DNA of 64,000 nucleotides from the NCBI RefSeq assembly GCF_017874415.1, contig NZ_JAGGLM010000006.1, forward strand, positions 90,354 through 154,353. The letters run 5' to 3'. Below the pieces are notes generated by a model. That model saw only the letters and a list, made by a program, of their open reading frames with translations. It had not been told where the DNA came from and made no database searches. Positions 16,609-25,974 of the stretch are shown one piece after another. This DNA is from Clostridium algifaecis (GTDB lineage Bacteria; Bacillota; Clostridia; Clostridiales; Clostridiaceae). A program made the position numbers and the translations under genes. Numbering within the stretch: position 1 is the stretch's first letter; every line of letters begins with the position of its first letter.

Positions 16609-17154
16609 TTAGCAATACGCTAATTGTGCTGTTTCTTCCCTTACAAGTTTTAATTGCCTCAGCCTAATTGAAGCTGCCTGTATTGATACGTTAAATATTC
16701 CAGCAAGTTCTCTTGACATATCATTTGCAAATTCATAAGTATCAAAATCTCTATCTAAAGTTATATAGCCATCACCAATACCGACTTCTTTAAATATGTT
16801 TTGTGCCGCTATTATAAATGTTCTTTTAGGCATTATCAAACATGATGATGTATAATTTGCCTGCCATTCCATCCAGTCATTGTCTGTTTTAAATGTTCTT
16901 TTCTCTGAATAATCTTCAAAACTTCTTTTCAGACACTTTATTGATTTAGCTTCTTCATTATCTAGCATATTAAATTTATCTAGCATATTAAATTTATTTA
17001 GCATATCAAAAATATTAAGCTGCTTTTCATGTGTCTCAAACATTTCTCTATGAAGTATCCAATGACCACATTCATGTCCGTTAGTAAATCTGCATCTTCC
17101 TTCTTGATCTTCTGTAAGTAAATCATTGTTTATAACTACAGTACCTTTTTTCAC
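16609..17154 (-). pseudogene. ImmA/IrrE-family metallopeptidase, N-terminus lost
   Basis: The zinc motif HECGH is intact in RFTNGHECGHWILHRE, and the downstream MEWQANYTSSCLIMP region with the third ligand fits ImmA/IrrE proteases, which cleave phage or ICE repressors. About 60-80 N-terminal residues are missing: at about 17165 the gene runs into the inside of an IS21 istA gene. A GTG at 17154 could still start a shortened protein. Residues 48-65 carry a small repeated NMLDKF motif from an 18-bp tandem repeat. The neighbouring HTH gene is a natural partner. Confidence 0.78.
16961..17010. repeat. 18-bp tandem repeat inside the ImmA-like gene
   Basis: TCTAGCATATTAAATTTA occurs twice in direct succession (16961-16978, 16979-16996) and a third, decayed unit follows. 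The length keeps the frame and adds repeats of NMLDKF to the protein, so slippage here would change protein length by six residues. Confidence 0.8.
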
Positions 17155-17186
17155 ATATATATCCTTTAGAGTATAAACCAGGTCAA

Positions 17187-18344
17187 GTGGTTGAAGTAGA
17201 TTGGAGCGGTAAGCATATGGAAATTGTAAATATAGATACAGGCGAAATTACAAAGATTCATCTCTTTGTAGCCTGCCTACCATATAGTCAATACGCATAT
17301 GTAGAACCTACTCTAGATGAAAAGCAAGACACCTGGCTTAGATGCCATATCCATATGTATGAGTTTTTCTCAGGTGTTCCTGTAAAAACTGTATGTGACA
17401 ATCTTAAGGTGGGAGTTGTAAAGCATCCGAAAGAAGGAGATATCATACTTACAGATGCCTATGAAGCTCTGGGAAGCCATTACGTTACTGCTATAATGCC
17501 TACTGGAGTAAGAAAACCTAAACAAAAAAGCTCTGTAGAAGGTACCGTTGGTAAAGTAGCAACTGCTATCATTGCCAAATTACGTCAACATACTTTTTAT
17601 TCAGTATATGAATTGAAAGAAGCTGTTTCAAAGGCTTTAAAAGCATTTAATAATGCACCATTTCAGAAGCGTCAGTACAGTAGAATTGAGGTCTTTGAGG
17701 AAGAAAGAAGCTACCTTAGAGAGCTTCCTAAAGTTCCTTATGAAGTAGCTGGATGGGAGTACAATCACAAAATATATCCTAATAGCCACGTATGTATCGA
17801 AAAGAATTATTATTCTGTGCCATTTGCTTTCGTTGGTCAATATGTGGATGCAAAACTCACAGATAGTGTTGTAGAAATATATAATAATCATAAGCGTATT
17901 TCTACACATCCAAGATTTCCGCTTTATGTGAGCAACAAATATTCTACCCATAAAGAAGATATGTCTGATGCCTTTAGTCAACCTGAAATGAATGATATCC
18001 GTTTGAAACAATGGGCAGCTAGTATAGGTGCTCACACAAGCGAAGTTATTGAGCGTATATTTAAAAGTGTAACCATAAAAGAGCAAGGTTATAACTCTGC
18101 TCTATCAGTTTTAAAATTGAGTAAGAGTTATTCGGAGGAACGTCTTGAAGCTGCATGTGAAATAGCTTTGCCTATGACACGTGTACCTCGTTATAAACAA
18201 CTTAAGTCAATTCTTGCTAGCAATCAAGATGTTATCTATCTTGAGAAGAAAAGTGCCCATCTTAAAACAGTAGAGTCAAATACTAATTCTCATGGCTATA
18301 TAAGAGGCTCAGAATACTATGGAGGTGGCAGATATGATAAGTGA
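17187..18344 (+). pseudogene. istA: IS21 transposase IstA, 5'-truncated
   Basis: The remaining 385 codons hold the whole DDE core: Asp5 in VEVDWSG, Asp71 in KTVCDNLK and Glu118 in KQKSSVEGT, followed by the beta-barrel C-terminus. About 110 residues with the helix-turn-helix that binds the element ends are absent; the frame stays open upstream to the junction (EYKPGQVV), so the loss is a deletion and not a misplaced start. GTG at 17187 is only the first available start. Confidence 0.85.
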
Positions 18345-19083
18345 TGAAACCAAACGAAAGCTTAGAGAACTAAACCTCGATGAAATGGTTGATATATTAA
18401 AAATACAAGGTGACGATCAACCTCTCTATACAACCATGACGTTTGATGAAAGAATAACTTTAGCTATAGATAGTCTATACCAGTGTAAAAATAACAAACG
18501 TTCAAATCGTTTAATGAAGCAAGCTCGATTTAGGTTTGCAGATGCGGATGTAAACTCAATTTACTATGCAAATAGGGGGCTTGATAAAAATCAAATTATT
18601 GAACTTTCAACCTGCCAATACATGCGTAATAACTATAGTGTTGTGCTTAATGGTTTCACAGGTTCAGGTAAAACTTTTTTAGCTTGCGCATTAGGAAAAG
18701 CTGCCTGTAGACAGTTATATCGAGTACGTTACATAAGAGTACCAGAACTTTTAGAGCTTCGTGCTGAAGCTGCTCTGCAAGGTAAAGGAATTAGCAAACT
18801 AGTAAGTAAATTTTCTAACTATCATCTCTTAATACTAGATGAATGGCTCCTACAAGAATTATCTGATGAAGATGTTAGATTCATTTTTGAACTTACAGAA
18901 AAACGATATGATTGCCATTCAACCATATTTTGCACCCAGTATAAAGTGTCAGATTGGCATACTCGATTAGGTGGCGGCACTGTAGCTGATGCTATTTTAG
19001 ACCGTATCGTACACAAATCCATTCGTATTGATACAGGAAGTATGAATATGAGAGAACATTTTTCAGAAAAAACACTTTTATAA
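18334..19083 (+). CDS. istB: IS21 helper ATPase IstB
   Basis: 249 residues, full length. AAA+ ATPase that assembles on DNA and activates IstA. Walker A is GFTGSGKTF (about 105-113), Walker B LLILDEW (about 168-174). The ATG at 18334 follows GGAGGTGGCAGAT and overlaps the istA end by 11 bases, the normal coupling in this family. Intact, but its partner is truncated. Confidence 0.92.
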   Translation: MISDETKRKLRELNLDEMVDILKIQGDDQPLYTTMTFDERITLAIDSLYQCKNNKRSNRLMKQARFRFADADVNSIYYANRGLDKNQIIELSTCQYMRNNYSVVLNGFTGSGKTFLACALGKAACRQLYRVRYIRVPELLELRAEAALQGKGISKLVSKFSNYHLLILDEWLLQELSDEDVRFIFELTEKRYDCHSTIFCTQYKVSDWHTRLGGGTVADAILDRIVHKSIRIDTGSMNMREHFSEKTLL

Positions 19084-19258
19084 TCAAATTTTTAAGGTGC
19101 CGCCATTAGGCGGTACCAACAAGTGAAACGATGGTTTTTTACTGTGAATAGATAGTTTCAAAAATATGAAACTACGGTTCTAATGGAGCGTAATATTCAC
19201 TAAGCATATAAATTTAGATTCGCACTTTAATATGCTCATTTTTATAATAGTAATTAAA

Positions 19259-19999
19259 TTAGCTAAAAAATCTTTTTTCTATATCTTCTCTTCCCCTAAT
19301 CATAAGATTACTATAGTTTAAAAAATCATACTTCTTCTTTTCAGTTTCTAAACTTTGAATTAGGCTTGCCCTTTTTTCCATAGTAGCACAACCTATAATC
19401 AAATTTTGAGTAATCTTCTTTTCACTAGCAAAATCAAATAATTTATTCAAATACAGTATAATATTATATTTGAAATTTTTAGGTCCAACTTTTATTTCAT
19501 AAAATTCTGCATCTTTAGAATTATATCCTGCAATGTCAACTGTCTTTTTAGTACAATCAATATTGTGATAAATATCTTCATAAATAATTTCTGTTTTATC
19601 TATAATTACTTTACAACCACATTCCATAATACTATCTCTTTTGCAATAAATTGGGGCATACTTTTCTTTCATAATTACTTCAAATAATTTACCTCTAAAA
19701 TCATTTATCTCTTCATCATTTCTTGATTTATTGTATGTATCTGAAATTTCTTCACAAAAGCTCTCTATATTTTCAATATCAAAAATTTCAGCATATTCCT
19801 GCGTTTTCTCTAGCCACTCTCTAAAGCAAGCTTCAAAATACTCTTTACTTCTAAATTTTAATAAAAAGATACATAATATATCAAAAATTTCTTCGCTATT
19901 TATATATTTTGATATTCTTCGTGCTCTATTTTCTATCATTCTGGTATACTCATTATTTTTATCAAGAACTTGAAGTTCCACGTTACCAAGACAAGACAT
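19259..19999 (-). CDS. PD-(D/E)XK nuclease-like protein linked to a SecB-like chaperone
   Basis: 246 residues. The second half fits a restriction-endonuclease-like core: FRGKLFEVIM (Glu107), VDIAGYNSKDAEFYEIKVG (Asp155, Glu168, Lys170) and then a helix. The spacing E...D-x12-E-x-K is typical of PD-(D/E)XK nucleases. The first 95 residues are helical and unrecognised. It is the last gene of a three-gene minus-strand operon; 2 bases separate it from the SecB-like gene. No match to a known restriction family is recognised; a DNA- or RNA-cleaving effector is the best inference. Confidence 0.6.
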   Translation of the reverse strand: MSCLGNVELQVLDKNNEYTRMIENRARRISKYINSEEIFDILCIFLLKFRSKEYFEACFREWLEKTQEYAEIFDIENIESFCEEISDTYNKSRNDEEINDFRGKLFEVIMKEKYAPIYCKRDSIMECGCKVIIDKTEIIYEDIYHNIDCTKKTVDIAGYNSKDAEFYEIKVGPKNFKYNIILYLNKLFDFASEKKITQNLIIGCATMEKRASLIQSLETEKKKYDFLNYSNLMIRGREDIEKRFFS

Positions 20000-20001
20000 T
20001 T

Positions 20002-20457
20002 CTATTCCTCCACATTCTTTCTTTCCTCGTTCATTATATCCATCATTTTATTAATATTTAGAGCTGGAAGAACAATTGGTGGAAGTCCCATTTTGAGCAT
20101 AACATTGTTTATAGTTTCTCTTGCGTAAGCCCAAAGCATAGGTACGCTTTGTATTTTAAGATAAAATTTCATATTTTTTTCTTCAATTGGTCTTATAGCT
20201 TCACATAATCCTCTATAATTTACCTCTATATAAAAAAGCTCATTGTCCTTATTTTCAAATTGTACTTTTACTTTCAAATATGATATACCTCTAGTGCTAG
20301 ATATTACTGTACTCTCATTTTTTAATTCTATATGTAATGGCAGTGGTGTATTTATTTTTTTACCAGTATCAATTTTCTCATTCAAATAACAATTGATGCC
20401 TATCATTTGAATATTTTTTAATTGTATATCATGATACAAAGTTCTATCAAGTTTCAT
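20002..20457 (-). CDS. SecB-like chaperone
   Basis: 151 residues. The C-terminal half aligns by eye with SecB: FYIEVNYRGLCEAI, then MLWAYARETINNVMLKMGLPPIVLPALNI, which corresponds to the PYARE...PPLxLxPVNF signature. Classical SecB serves protein export in Gram-negative bacteria and is not expected in Clostridium; solitary SecB-like proteins are known as chaperones of toxin-antitoxin-chaperone systems. It overlaps the upstream gene by 4 bases (ATGA) and is 2 bases from the nuclease-like gene, so all three are translated together. Confidence 0.75.
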   Translation of the reverse strand: MKLDRTLYHDIQLKNIQMIGINCYLNEKIDTGKKINTPLPLHIELKNESTVISSTRGISYLKVKVQFENKDNELFYIEVNYRGLCEAIRPIEEKNMKFYLKIQSVPMLWAYARETINNVMLKMGLPPIVLPALNINKMMDIMNEERKNVEE

Positions 20458-21158
20458 TGTAATGCCTCCCTAATATTATAAAAAGAAGCCTGCAAATCTG
20501 TAGGCTTCTCCAAATTATTAATAAAATTCAAACTTAAGCAATCCGTTTCCCATGGATTGTAATCACCTAATTCAATGTCATACAAAATTGAATTATCTTC
20601 ATCTTTTACACTTTTCCTAGTATTATTTCTTATAACAAACTTATTAACTTTAATAAAAGGATCTATTAAACCCTCTGTTAAAAAAGTTTGAATAGTTTCT
20701 GGATCATTATATACAGAATCTTCAATAAGGTAGTTATAATATTTTAATACTTTAAAGATTTTATCACTTTCATAATTATCTGTATTTAAACTTTCTATAA
20801 AATTAATAATATTGTTTAGTCCTTCACCATCTTTAAAAAACCAATCACAAAAAGCTTTAATATCTACATCTTGCTGATTGTCTATATATTCTTTTAAGTC
20901 ATAGATGTTTTTTAAACTACTAAAACTAAAGTTCATATTCTTATTTTTAATATATTTTTGAAGGAAATAGAAATAATTATAAACATAATTATAACCTATA
21001 AGTTTATCAAAACTAATATCACTTGAATTATCAATATCATTAATATCTTTTTTTTCGAACAAAGTACTTTTTTCTTGAAATTCTACAGATGAAAAAGTAT
21101 ATGAATCTTTTAACCAATTATGAATATTCACGATATCCATATAATTTTTAATTATCAT
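20454..21158 (-). CDS. hypothetical protein of the SecB-nuclease operon
   Basis: 234 residues, acidic, rich in Tyr, Asn and Asp, no recognised domain. A helical part (residues 60-160) is followed by IDPFIKVNKFVIRNN and a Trp-containing ELGDYNPWETDCLSLNFI end. The ATG at 21158 is preferred to 21167 because GAGAGG lies at better distance. First gene of the operon, so by position it could be the antitoxin or sensor that the chaperone serves; this is inference. Confidence 0.55.
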   Translation of the reverse strand: MIIKNYMDIVNIHNWLKDSYTFSSVEFQEKSTLFEKKDINDIDNSSDISFDKLIGYNYVYNYFYFLQKYIKNKNMNFSFSSLKNIYDLKEYIDNQQDVDIKAFCDWFFKDGEGLNNIINFIESLNTDNYESDKIFKVLKYYNYLIEDSVYNDPETIQTFLTEGLIDPFIKVNKFVIRNNTRKSVKDEDNSILYDIELGDYNPWETDCLSLNFINNLEKPTDLQASFYNIREALQ

Positions 21159-21415
21159 ACACCCCATCCTCTCTTTCTATAAATAACTATACTTATATAT
21201 ATGCATATAAAAGCCTACATTTTCATGTTGTAATTAAATAATAGCATATTAAAATTTTAATTTCAATGTCAATACTATTAATTATTTTGGACTAATTGCT
21301 TTAGTTTTATTCAAAATGGCATTATAATTCTTTCTTCCATCCTTTTAAGTATTCTAAGAAAGTACCTATATTTTGCTTTATTTCAAATTTTATATCTATA
21401 ATAATTTGTTTTACT

Positions 21416-24400
21416 TTATTTTTCTGATTTTTCCATTATACATTTTTCAAAATCATCACAAAGTTTATCTACTAAATCATCCATTTCTTTAAAAAAATAC
21501 TCTCCTACTTTTTTACGGTTAAGTGCTTTATATTTTCTATATATTTTCGCAAAGTCATCATAGATTTCTGATTCTGATACATGAGATTTCATTTTAACTA
21601 TTAATCTTGTACCTTCATTAGCATTTTCTACATAATCAAAAAAATCTTTAATTTTAGATTCAAAATCATTAATAAGTAAAGCAGTTTTAGCCTCATGCTC
21701 ATTACGTGCTTCAATGATTGCAAGAATATCGAACTGATAAGAGCCATAGGATTCTTTTGCTTCTGCTACCTTAGTTGGTTTCTTTTTTTCTTCATTTGTT
21801 TCAGAAGTTTCTACTTCAATAATACCAATTTGATTATCAAAATAAACCTCAATAGGATCTTTTATATCTTTACTTTTATGCATTGTGTTATAAAAAGTAT
21901 TAAATTTACGCCAGAAAAATAGGAAACTTTCCTCATTGTACTTAGCATCCAGGTCAATCACATATTCAATTCGGTTTAAAATAGTAAAATACTGTGCTTC
22001 CTTAGCCTTTACATCAGCAGTATGTTTGGGGTTTAAATCTATGTATTTTTTTAAACTATTTTCAAAATCTAAATAATTTTCCGGATTATCTTTTTTAGCT
22101 TTGTCATTATATATATCCATAAACATAGTAAAAAATTTATCAAATACATCTGATTTTTTCAAATGTAAAAAGAGTATATCTAAAACTCTCTTATCACCAA
22201 AGGGATCAAAATCACTTACCACCACATCAGAAAAATGTTCAAATGCATCCTTGATATTCTGAACATTTACATTATTATAAGAAAAATCGACAATTTTGCA
22301 ATCATTCTTATATTTAGTGGTTCGATTTACACGGGAAATAGTCTGAATTGCACTAATACCCCTAATCTCTTTATCTAAAAATAGAGTATGGAGCTTTTTC
22401 TCATCAAAACCTGTTTGAAGCTTTGCTACCACAATTATCAAACCGTTTTTCTTTTGTGCAAAGTTATCCAATACATCTTTTTCACTTAAGTTATTATTAA
22501 GACTAGCAGCCTTTTGTTCATCCTGATTATCAGAATATACTATATAAATAGGAGCTTCTTTATACTTTGAATATTTTGGTTCTGAAACTAGCTCATTAAA
22601 GTACTTGGTAATTGCCTGTTTATAAGCAATTGCAGATTTAATAGAATGTACTGCCAGCATAGCTTTACCAGTTCCACGGATTTGGCGATATACATCTTTT
22701 ACTAACAAATCTGCTACATATTTAGCAATTGCATCTATGCGTTCACGATTTTCATAAATCTGTTTTTTCTGGGCATCTTTATATTCTTTTTCAGTAAAAC
22801 CTTCTAGTTTGTTACTCGGTAAATCGAACAACATCTTAGTTGCTACAGGTACAATATTTTCAAGTGGGTTTAAAATATATCCATCATCAATTGCCTCTTT
22901 CATAGTATAAGAATCAAATGGTCTCCACAATTTTTCACTTTCCGCATAACCACTAAATTCTCCAAATCTTGCTAGTGTGTGGTCATCTGGGGTTGCAGTA
23001 AAACCAATTATTAAATTTTTCTTTTTACGTATCTGTAAATATTTTTTATTATTATCAAAGGGTTCTTGCAATTCATCAAATATACTAAGCATTTCTTCAT
23101 GTTGTTCACCACTATTTGAACGATGAATCTCATCAATTAAAAATACAATACGCATTTTAGCTAGTTTTTGTAAGACTTCATCATCTAGCATATCCTTTAC
23201 CGAACCAAACTTTTGTAAGTTTACAATAACTATGCGCATATCAGAAGCAAGCGCTTCTTGAAAAGTTTTCTTGTTGCTAGCTTCAACATACATACGATTA
23301 TCTATGTTCATATTAAGCATTTTTGAATCAATTTGTCCACGCAGCTGAAGTCTATCCACTACAATCATAATTTTATCATAAAAATACTCACCATTCCGAC
23401 GTAAATCTTTTAGCTGCAAAGCAGACCATCCTATAATATTAGACTTTCCAAAACCAGCTGCATATTGCATAAGCAAAGAATAAACGTTTTTATTATTAGA
23501 ATAGGCCCTTCGCTTTTCTAAAAGTTCTTTTTTCTTTGCTTCCGATACACCTGCTAGCTGTTTTTCTAATAGTTTACCAAAATAATCATCCTCTTGTTCA
23601 TGGGCTAAAAGCTCATCAATTTTAGCCATTATCTTATCAGTACCAAACTTTTGCTTTGGTCGTGGTGAAATCAAATGCCCCTTTTCATCCTTTAATTCTT
23701 TACCATTTTTAGTGACACATACATCACGTTCTATAAAATTATAATATAAAATCTCTTTTTCAATAAAGGTTTTTCCATATAATACCGTAAATAGCTCCTT
23801 AAGCTTGTCCTTCTTATCAGCATTTGGTTTTAATAGTGGGTAAGGCTTAAAAGAATCTTTAATTTCTTTTTCTATATCTTCATAGTCAAACTTACCCTGA
23901 CGGCAATTAGCAAGTATCTCCTCAAAATAATCAGATATATTACGAATAACATAAGTCTCACCAATATCCGTAGTGGTGATATGAATCGCTTTTTCAAAAA
24001 TCTTCAAAAAATCTTTACGATAGAAATCTTTTTCTTTTTCACCTAATATATAACTGCTATCAAAATATTTATGGTATACTCTCACTGCCTCAAAATAATC
24101 TTTAATCACCTTGCCCCTACCATTTTTACTAGCACTTTGATTGGTATAATTAGATTTTAATTCACTGTACCCTAAATAAATCCCGTTCACAAACAACGTA
24201 ATATCTGGTCTGAAAGAGAATATTTGCTTACCCTCATAATCATACTTATACGGCAATTCTTGCACTACTGAAAAAATATTTTCATCAAATAGGTCATTGT
24301 TATGAATCACACTATCACCTGTATAAAACAAATTAAGTTTGATATTCTGCAGAGTAACCGTCTTATTATTATTAATGAATAGTGCCATATTACGGTTACT

Positions 24401-24640
24401 TCCTATACGATCTTTTATCAACTCAATTAAATCCCTAAGCAGTTTATTTTTATCTCCACTGTATCTTTTTAATAAAGCCTCATAGGGCTTTTTATTTAGC
24501 TCTGTTTCAGATATAAATTCCTGTAAGTCCTCTTCAATAATTAAGGAATTAGTTATTGTATTAGCTTTTACCTCTCGATATCCAAGGCTCTCTCTAAAAA
24601 AAGGTAACAAGAATTTATCCTGTAGATTAAGCTCATTCAT
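21416..24640 (-). CDS. hsdR: type I restriction enzyme, R subunit (system 1)
   Basis: 1,074 residues, full length. N-terminal PD-(D/E)XK nuclease: FRPDITLFVNG and LGYSELKS (Asp146, Glu160, Lys162). Motor part: Walker A variant AAGFGKSN (394-401), DEIH box at 503-506, and IGFTATP at about 546-552, then helicase motifs ending in QTISRVNRT. The subunit translocates and cuts unmodified DNA. It is last in the hsdM-hsdS-hsdR order on the minus strand, 2 bases after hsdS. All key residues are present, so it should be active. Confidence 0.94.
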   Translation of the reverse strand: MNELNLQDKFLLPFFRESLGYREVKANTITNSLIIEEDLQEFISETELNKKPYEALLKRYSGDKNKLLRDLIELIKDRIGSNRNMALFINNNKTVTLQNIKLNLFYTGDSVIHNNDLFDENIFSVVQELPYKYDYEGKQIFSFRPDITLFVNGIYLGYSELKSNYTNQSASKNGRGKVIKDYFEAVRVYHKYFDSSYILGEKEKDFYRKDFLKIFEKAIHITTTDIGETYVIRNISDYFEEILANCRQGKFDYEDIEKEIKDSFKPYPLLKPNADKKDKLKELFTVLYGKTFIEKEILYYNFIERDVCVTKNGKELKDEKGHLISPRPKQKFGTDKIMAKIDELLAHEQEDDYFGKLLEKQLAGVSEAKKKELLEKRRAYSNNKNVYSLLMQYAAGFGKSNIIGWSALQLKDLRRNGEYFYDKIMIVVDRLQLRGQIDSKMLNMNIDNRMYVEASNKKTFQEALASDMRIVIVNLQKFGSVKDMLDDEVLQKLAKMRIVFLIDEIHRSNSGEQHEEMLSIFDELQEPFDNNKKYLQIRKKKNLIIGFTATPDDHTLARFGEFSGYAESEKLWRPFDSYTMKEAIDDGYILNPLENIVPVATKMLFDLPSNKLEGFTEKEYKDAQKKQIYENRERIDAIAKYVADLLVKDVYRQIRGTGKAMLAVHSIKSAIAYKQAITKYFNELVSEPKYSKYKEAPIYIVYSDNQDEQKAASLNNNLSEKDVLDNFAQKKNGLIIVVAKLQTGFDEKKLHTLFLDKEIRGISAIQTISRVNRTTKYKNDCKIVDFSYNNVNVQNIKDAFEHFSDVVVSDFDPFGDKRVLDILFLHLKKSDVFDKFFTMFMDIYNDKAKKDNPENYLDFENSLKKYIDLNPKHTADVKAKEAQYFTILNRIEYVIDLDAKYNEESFLFFWRKFNTFYNTMHKSKDIKDPIEVYFDNQIGIIEVETSETNEEKKKPTKVAEAKESYGSYQFDILAIIEARNEHEAKTALLINDFESKIKDFFDYVENANEGTRLIVKMKSHVSESEIYDDFAKIYRKYKALNRKKVGEYFFKEMDDLVDKLCDDFEKCIMEKSEK

Positions 24641-24642
24641 AC

Positions 24643-25974
24643 TTATTCCCCTTCCGTAATCACTTTAATTTTTCCAGTAACAACATCATTAATAAGTGTT
24701 TTACGTAGTTCTTTCAGTTTTTCAATTTCAGTATTAATGGTTTCTACAATACGATCAATTTGAGCGGTTTTAGTGTCTAAGTAGTTGGCGATGGCTTTTT
24801 GTTCTTTATATTCAGGTATAACAACATCAATAGAATAAAAGTTATCACTATAGAGACGCAATCTTGATTCAATTATTCCTGTGGAATTTCGCTTAAATTC
24901 TACTATTGCCCTGTTAGACCGAAATAAGTAATGAAAGTATGCTGAGCATATAGACTTATTAGGAGAATATACAGCATAAGATGGGCTAACAATTCCATCA
25001 AAAGATGAAACACCTAATCCCCTTTTCCAAGCAAGCATAATATTAATAATCAGCTCACCTGCTTTACAAATCTTGTAACCAACGAGTGTGATAGCATTTG
25101 TCAACAATTCGTCATTACCAACATTATCTTTCTTTTGTGTTACTCCACTATATTCAGAAACCGAAAGTAAAGTTTCTTGACCAGTTACGCTCTTTATTTT
25201 TGATTCCACAAACAAATCTTTAACTCGCTTTTTCTCCCAATGTTCTGGAATTTTCCCAATCCACTCAACACCACTATCTTTCATTGCCACAGTTTTATCT
25301 AAACCATGAGTGACCGTTTCATTAATAAGGGATTGTTTAAGCTCGCTATATTGGTCAACCTTTTTAGTGAGTAGGTATATTTTTTTGTCAATTTGAGTAG
25401 TTTTAGTATCTAGGTAGTTAGTGATGGTTTTTTGTTCTGAAATTGGTGGTAAAGCTAAATAATGTGTAGTCATGTATTGACTACTTATTCTTTTCTGTCC
25501 AGCTGTTCCTTTCATAAATGGTTCAGCATTTTGTCGGAATAAATCATTATGTAGAAAATAATGTAAATATTCTTCTGTCAACTTTCTAAAAGATCTAAAA
25601 ACCATAAATTCAGTACTACCAAAACCTATATCATGTGACAAACCATTTACAATTACACAATTACCATTTTCCATGCAAGGTGTAATTTTCGCAAAAATAA
25701 CATCTCGATTTTTAAATTTAGTATAGCCACTAGAAACTGCCTTCAGCGGTACAAAATTAAATTTTTCTATCCTTCCTATATTGTTATTCACATTTGTCAT
25801 AGGAACAAATTCAACTAAATCATCATTAGTAAGATTTGTTGGTATTCTTGTACTAACATTTATATCCGCAAAGTCTTTAATCCTCCCACTTATCCAATTA
25901 AAAGGTACTTTTCCTATCCATTCAACACCACTATCCTTATACTTATCATATTTCTTAAATTCATGCCTCATCAT
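24643..25974 (-). CDS. hsdS: type I restriction enzyme, specificity subunit (system 1)
   Basis: 443 residues with two target recognition domains, each introduced by the same phrase (YKDSGVEWIGKVP near 10 and MKDSGVEWIGKIP near 225) and each ending in a coiled-coil repeat with YLDTKTTQIDKKI and YLDTKTAQIDRIV. These repeats set the spacing between the two half-sites. Its ATG overlaps the hsdM stop (ATGA). The DNA target cannot be predicted from sequence. Confidence 0.93.
   Translation of the reverse strand: MMRHEFKKYDKYKDSGVEWIGKVPFNWISGRIKDFADINVSTRIPTNLTNDDLVEFVPMTNVNNNIGRIEKFNFVPLKAVSSGYTKFKNRDVIFAKITPCMENGNCVIVNGLSHDIGFGSTEFMVFRSFRKLTEEYLHYFLHNDLFRQNAEPFMKGTAGQKRISSQYMTTHYLALPPISEQKTITNYLDTKTTQIDKKIYLLTKKVDQYSELKQSLINETVTHGLDKTVAMKDSGVEWIGKIPEHWEKKRVKDLFVESKIKSVTGQETLLSVSEYSGVTQKKDNVGNDELLTNAITLVGYKICKAGELIINIMLAWKRGLGVSSFDGIVSPSYAVYSPNKSICSAYFHYLFRSNRAIVEFKRNSTGIIESRLRLYSDNFYSIDVVIPEYKEQKAIANYLDTKTAQIDRIVETINTEIEKLKELRKTLINDVVTGKIKVITEGE

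Larger units (their letters stand above)
17165..19200 (+). mobile_element. IS21-family element, left end deleted
   Basis: Contains most of istA and a complete istB in the usual overlapping order. The left terminal repeat and the start of istA are missing where the sequence joins the ImmA-like gene. The right part has two hairpins (GGTGCCGCC...GGCGGTACC at 19099-19120 and TAGTTTC...GAAACTA near 19148-19174); the exact right end was not found. Without a left end it should not move on its own. Confidence 0.8.

Noticed and set aside
16961..17010. CRISPR-like repeats
   Set aside because: Units are directly adjacent, without spacers, and lie inside a coding frame. No CRISPR array or cas gene was found anywhere.
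17637..18086. 149-codon minus-strand frame opposite istA
   Set aside because: Antisense to a conserved transposase core, no ribosome site.
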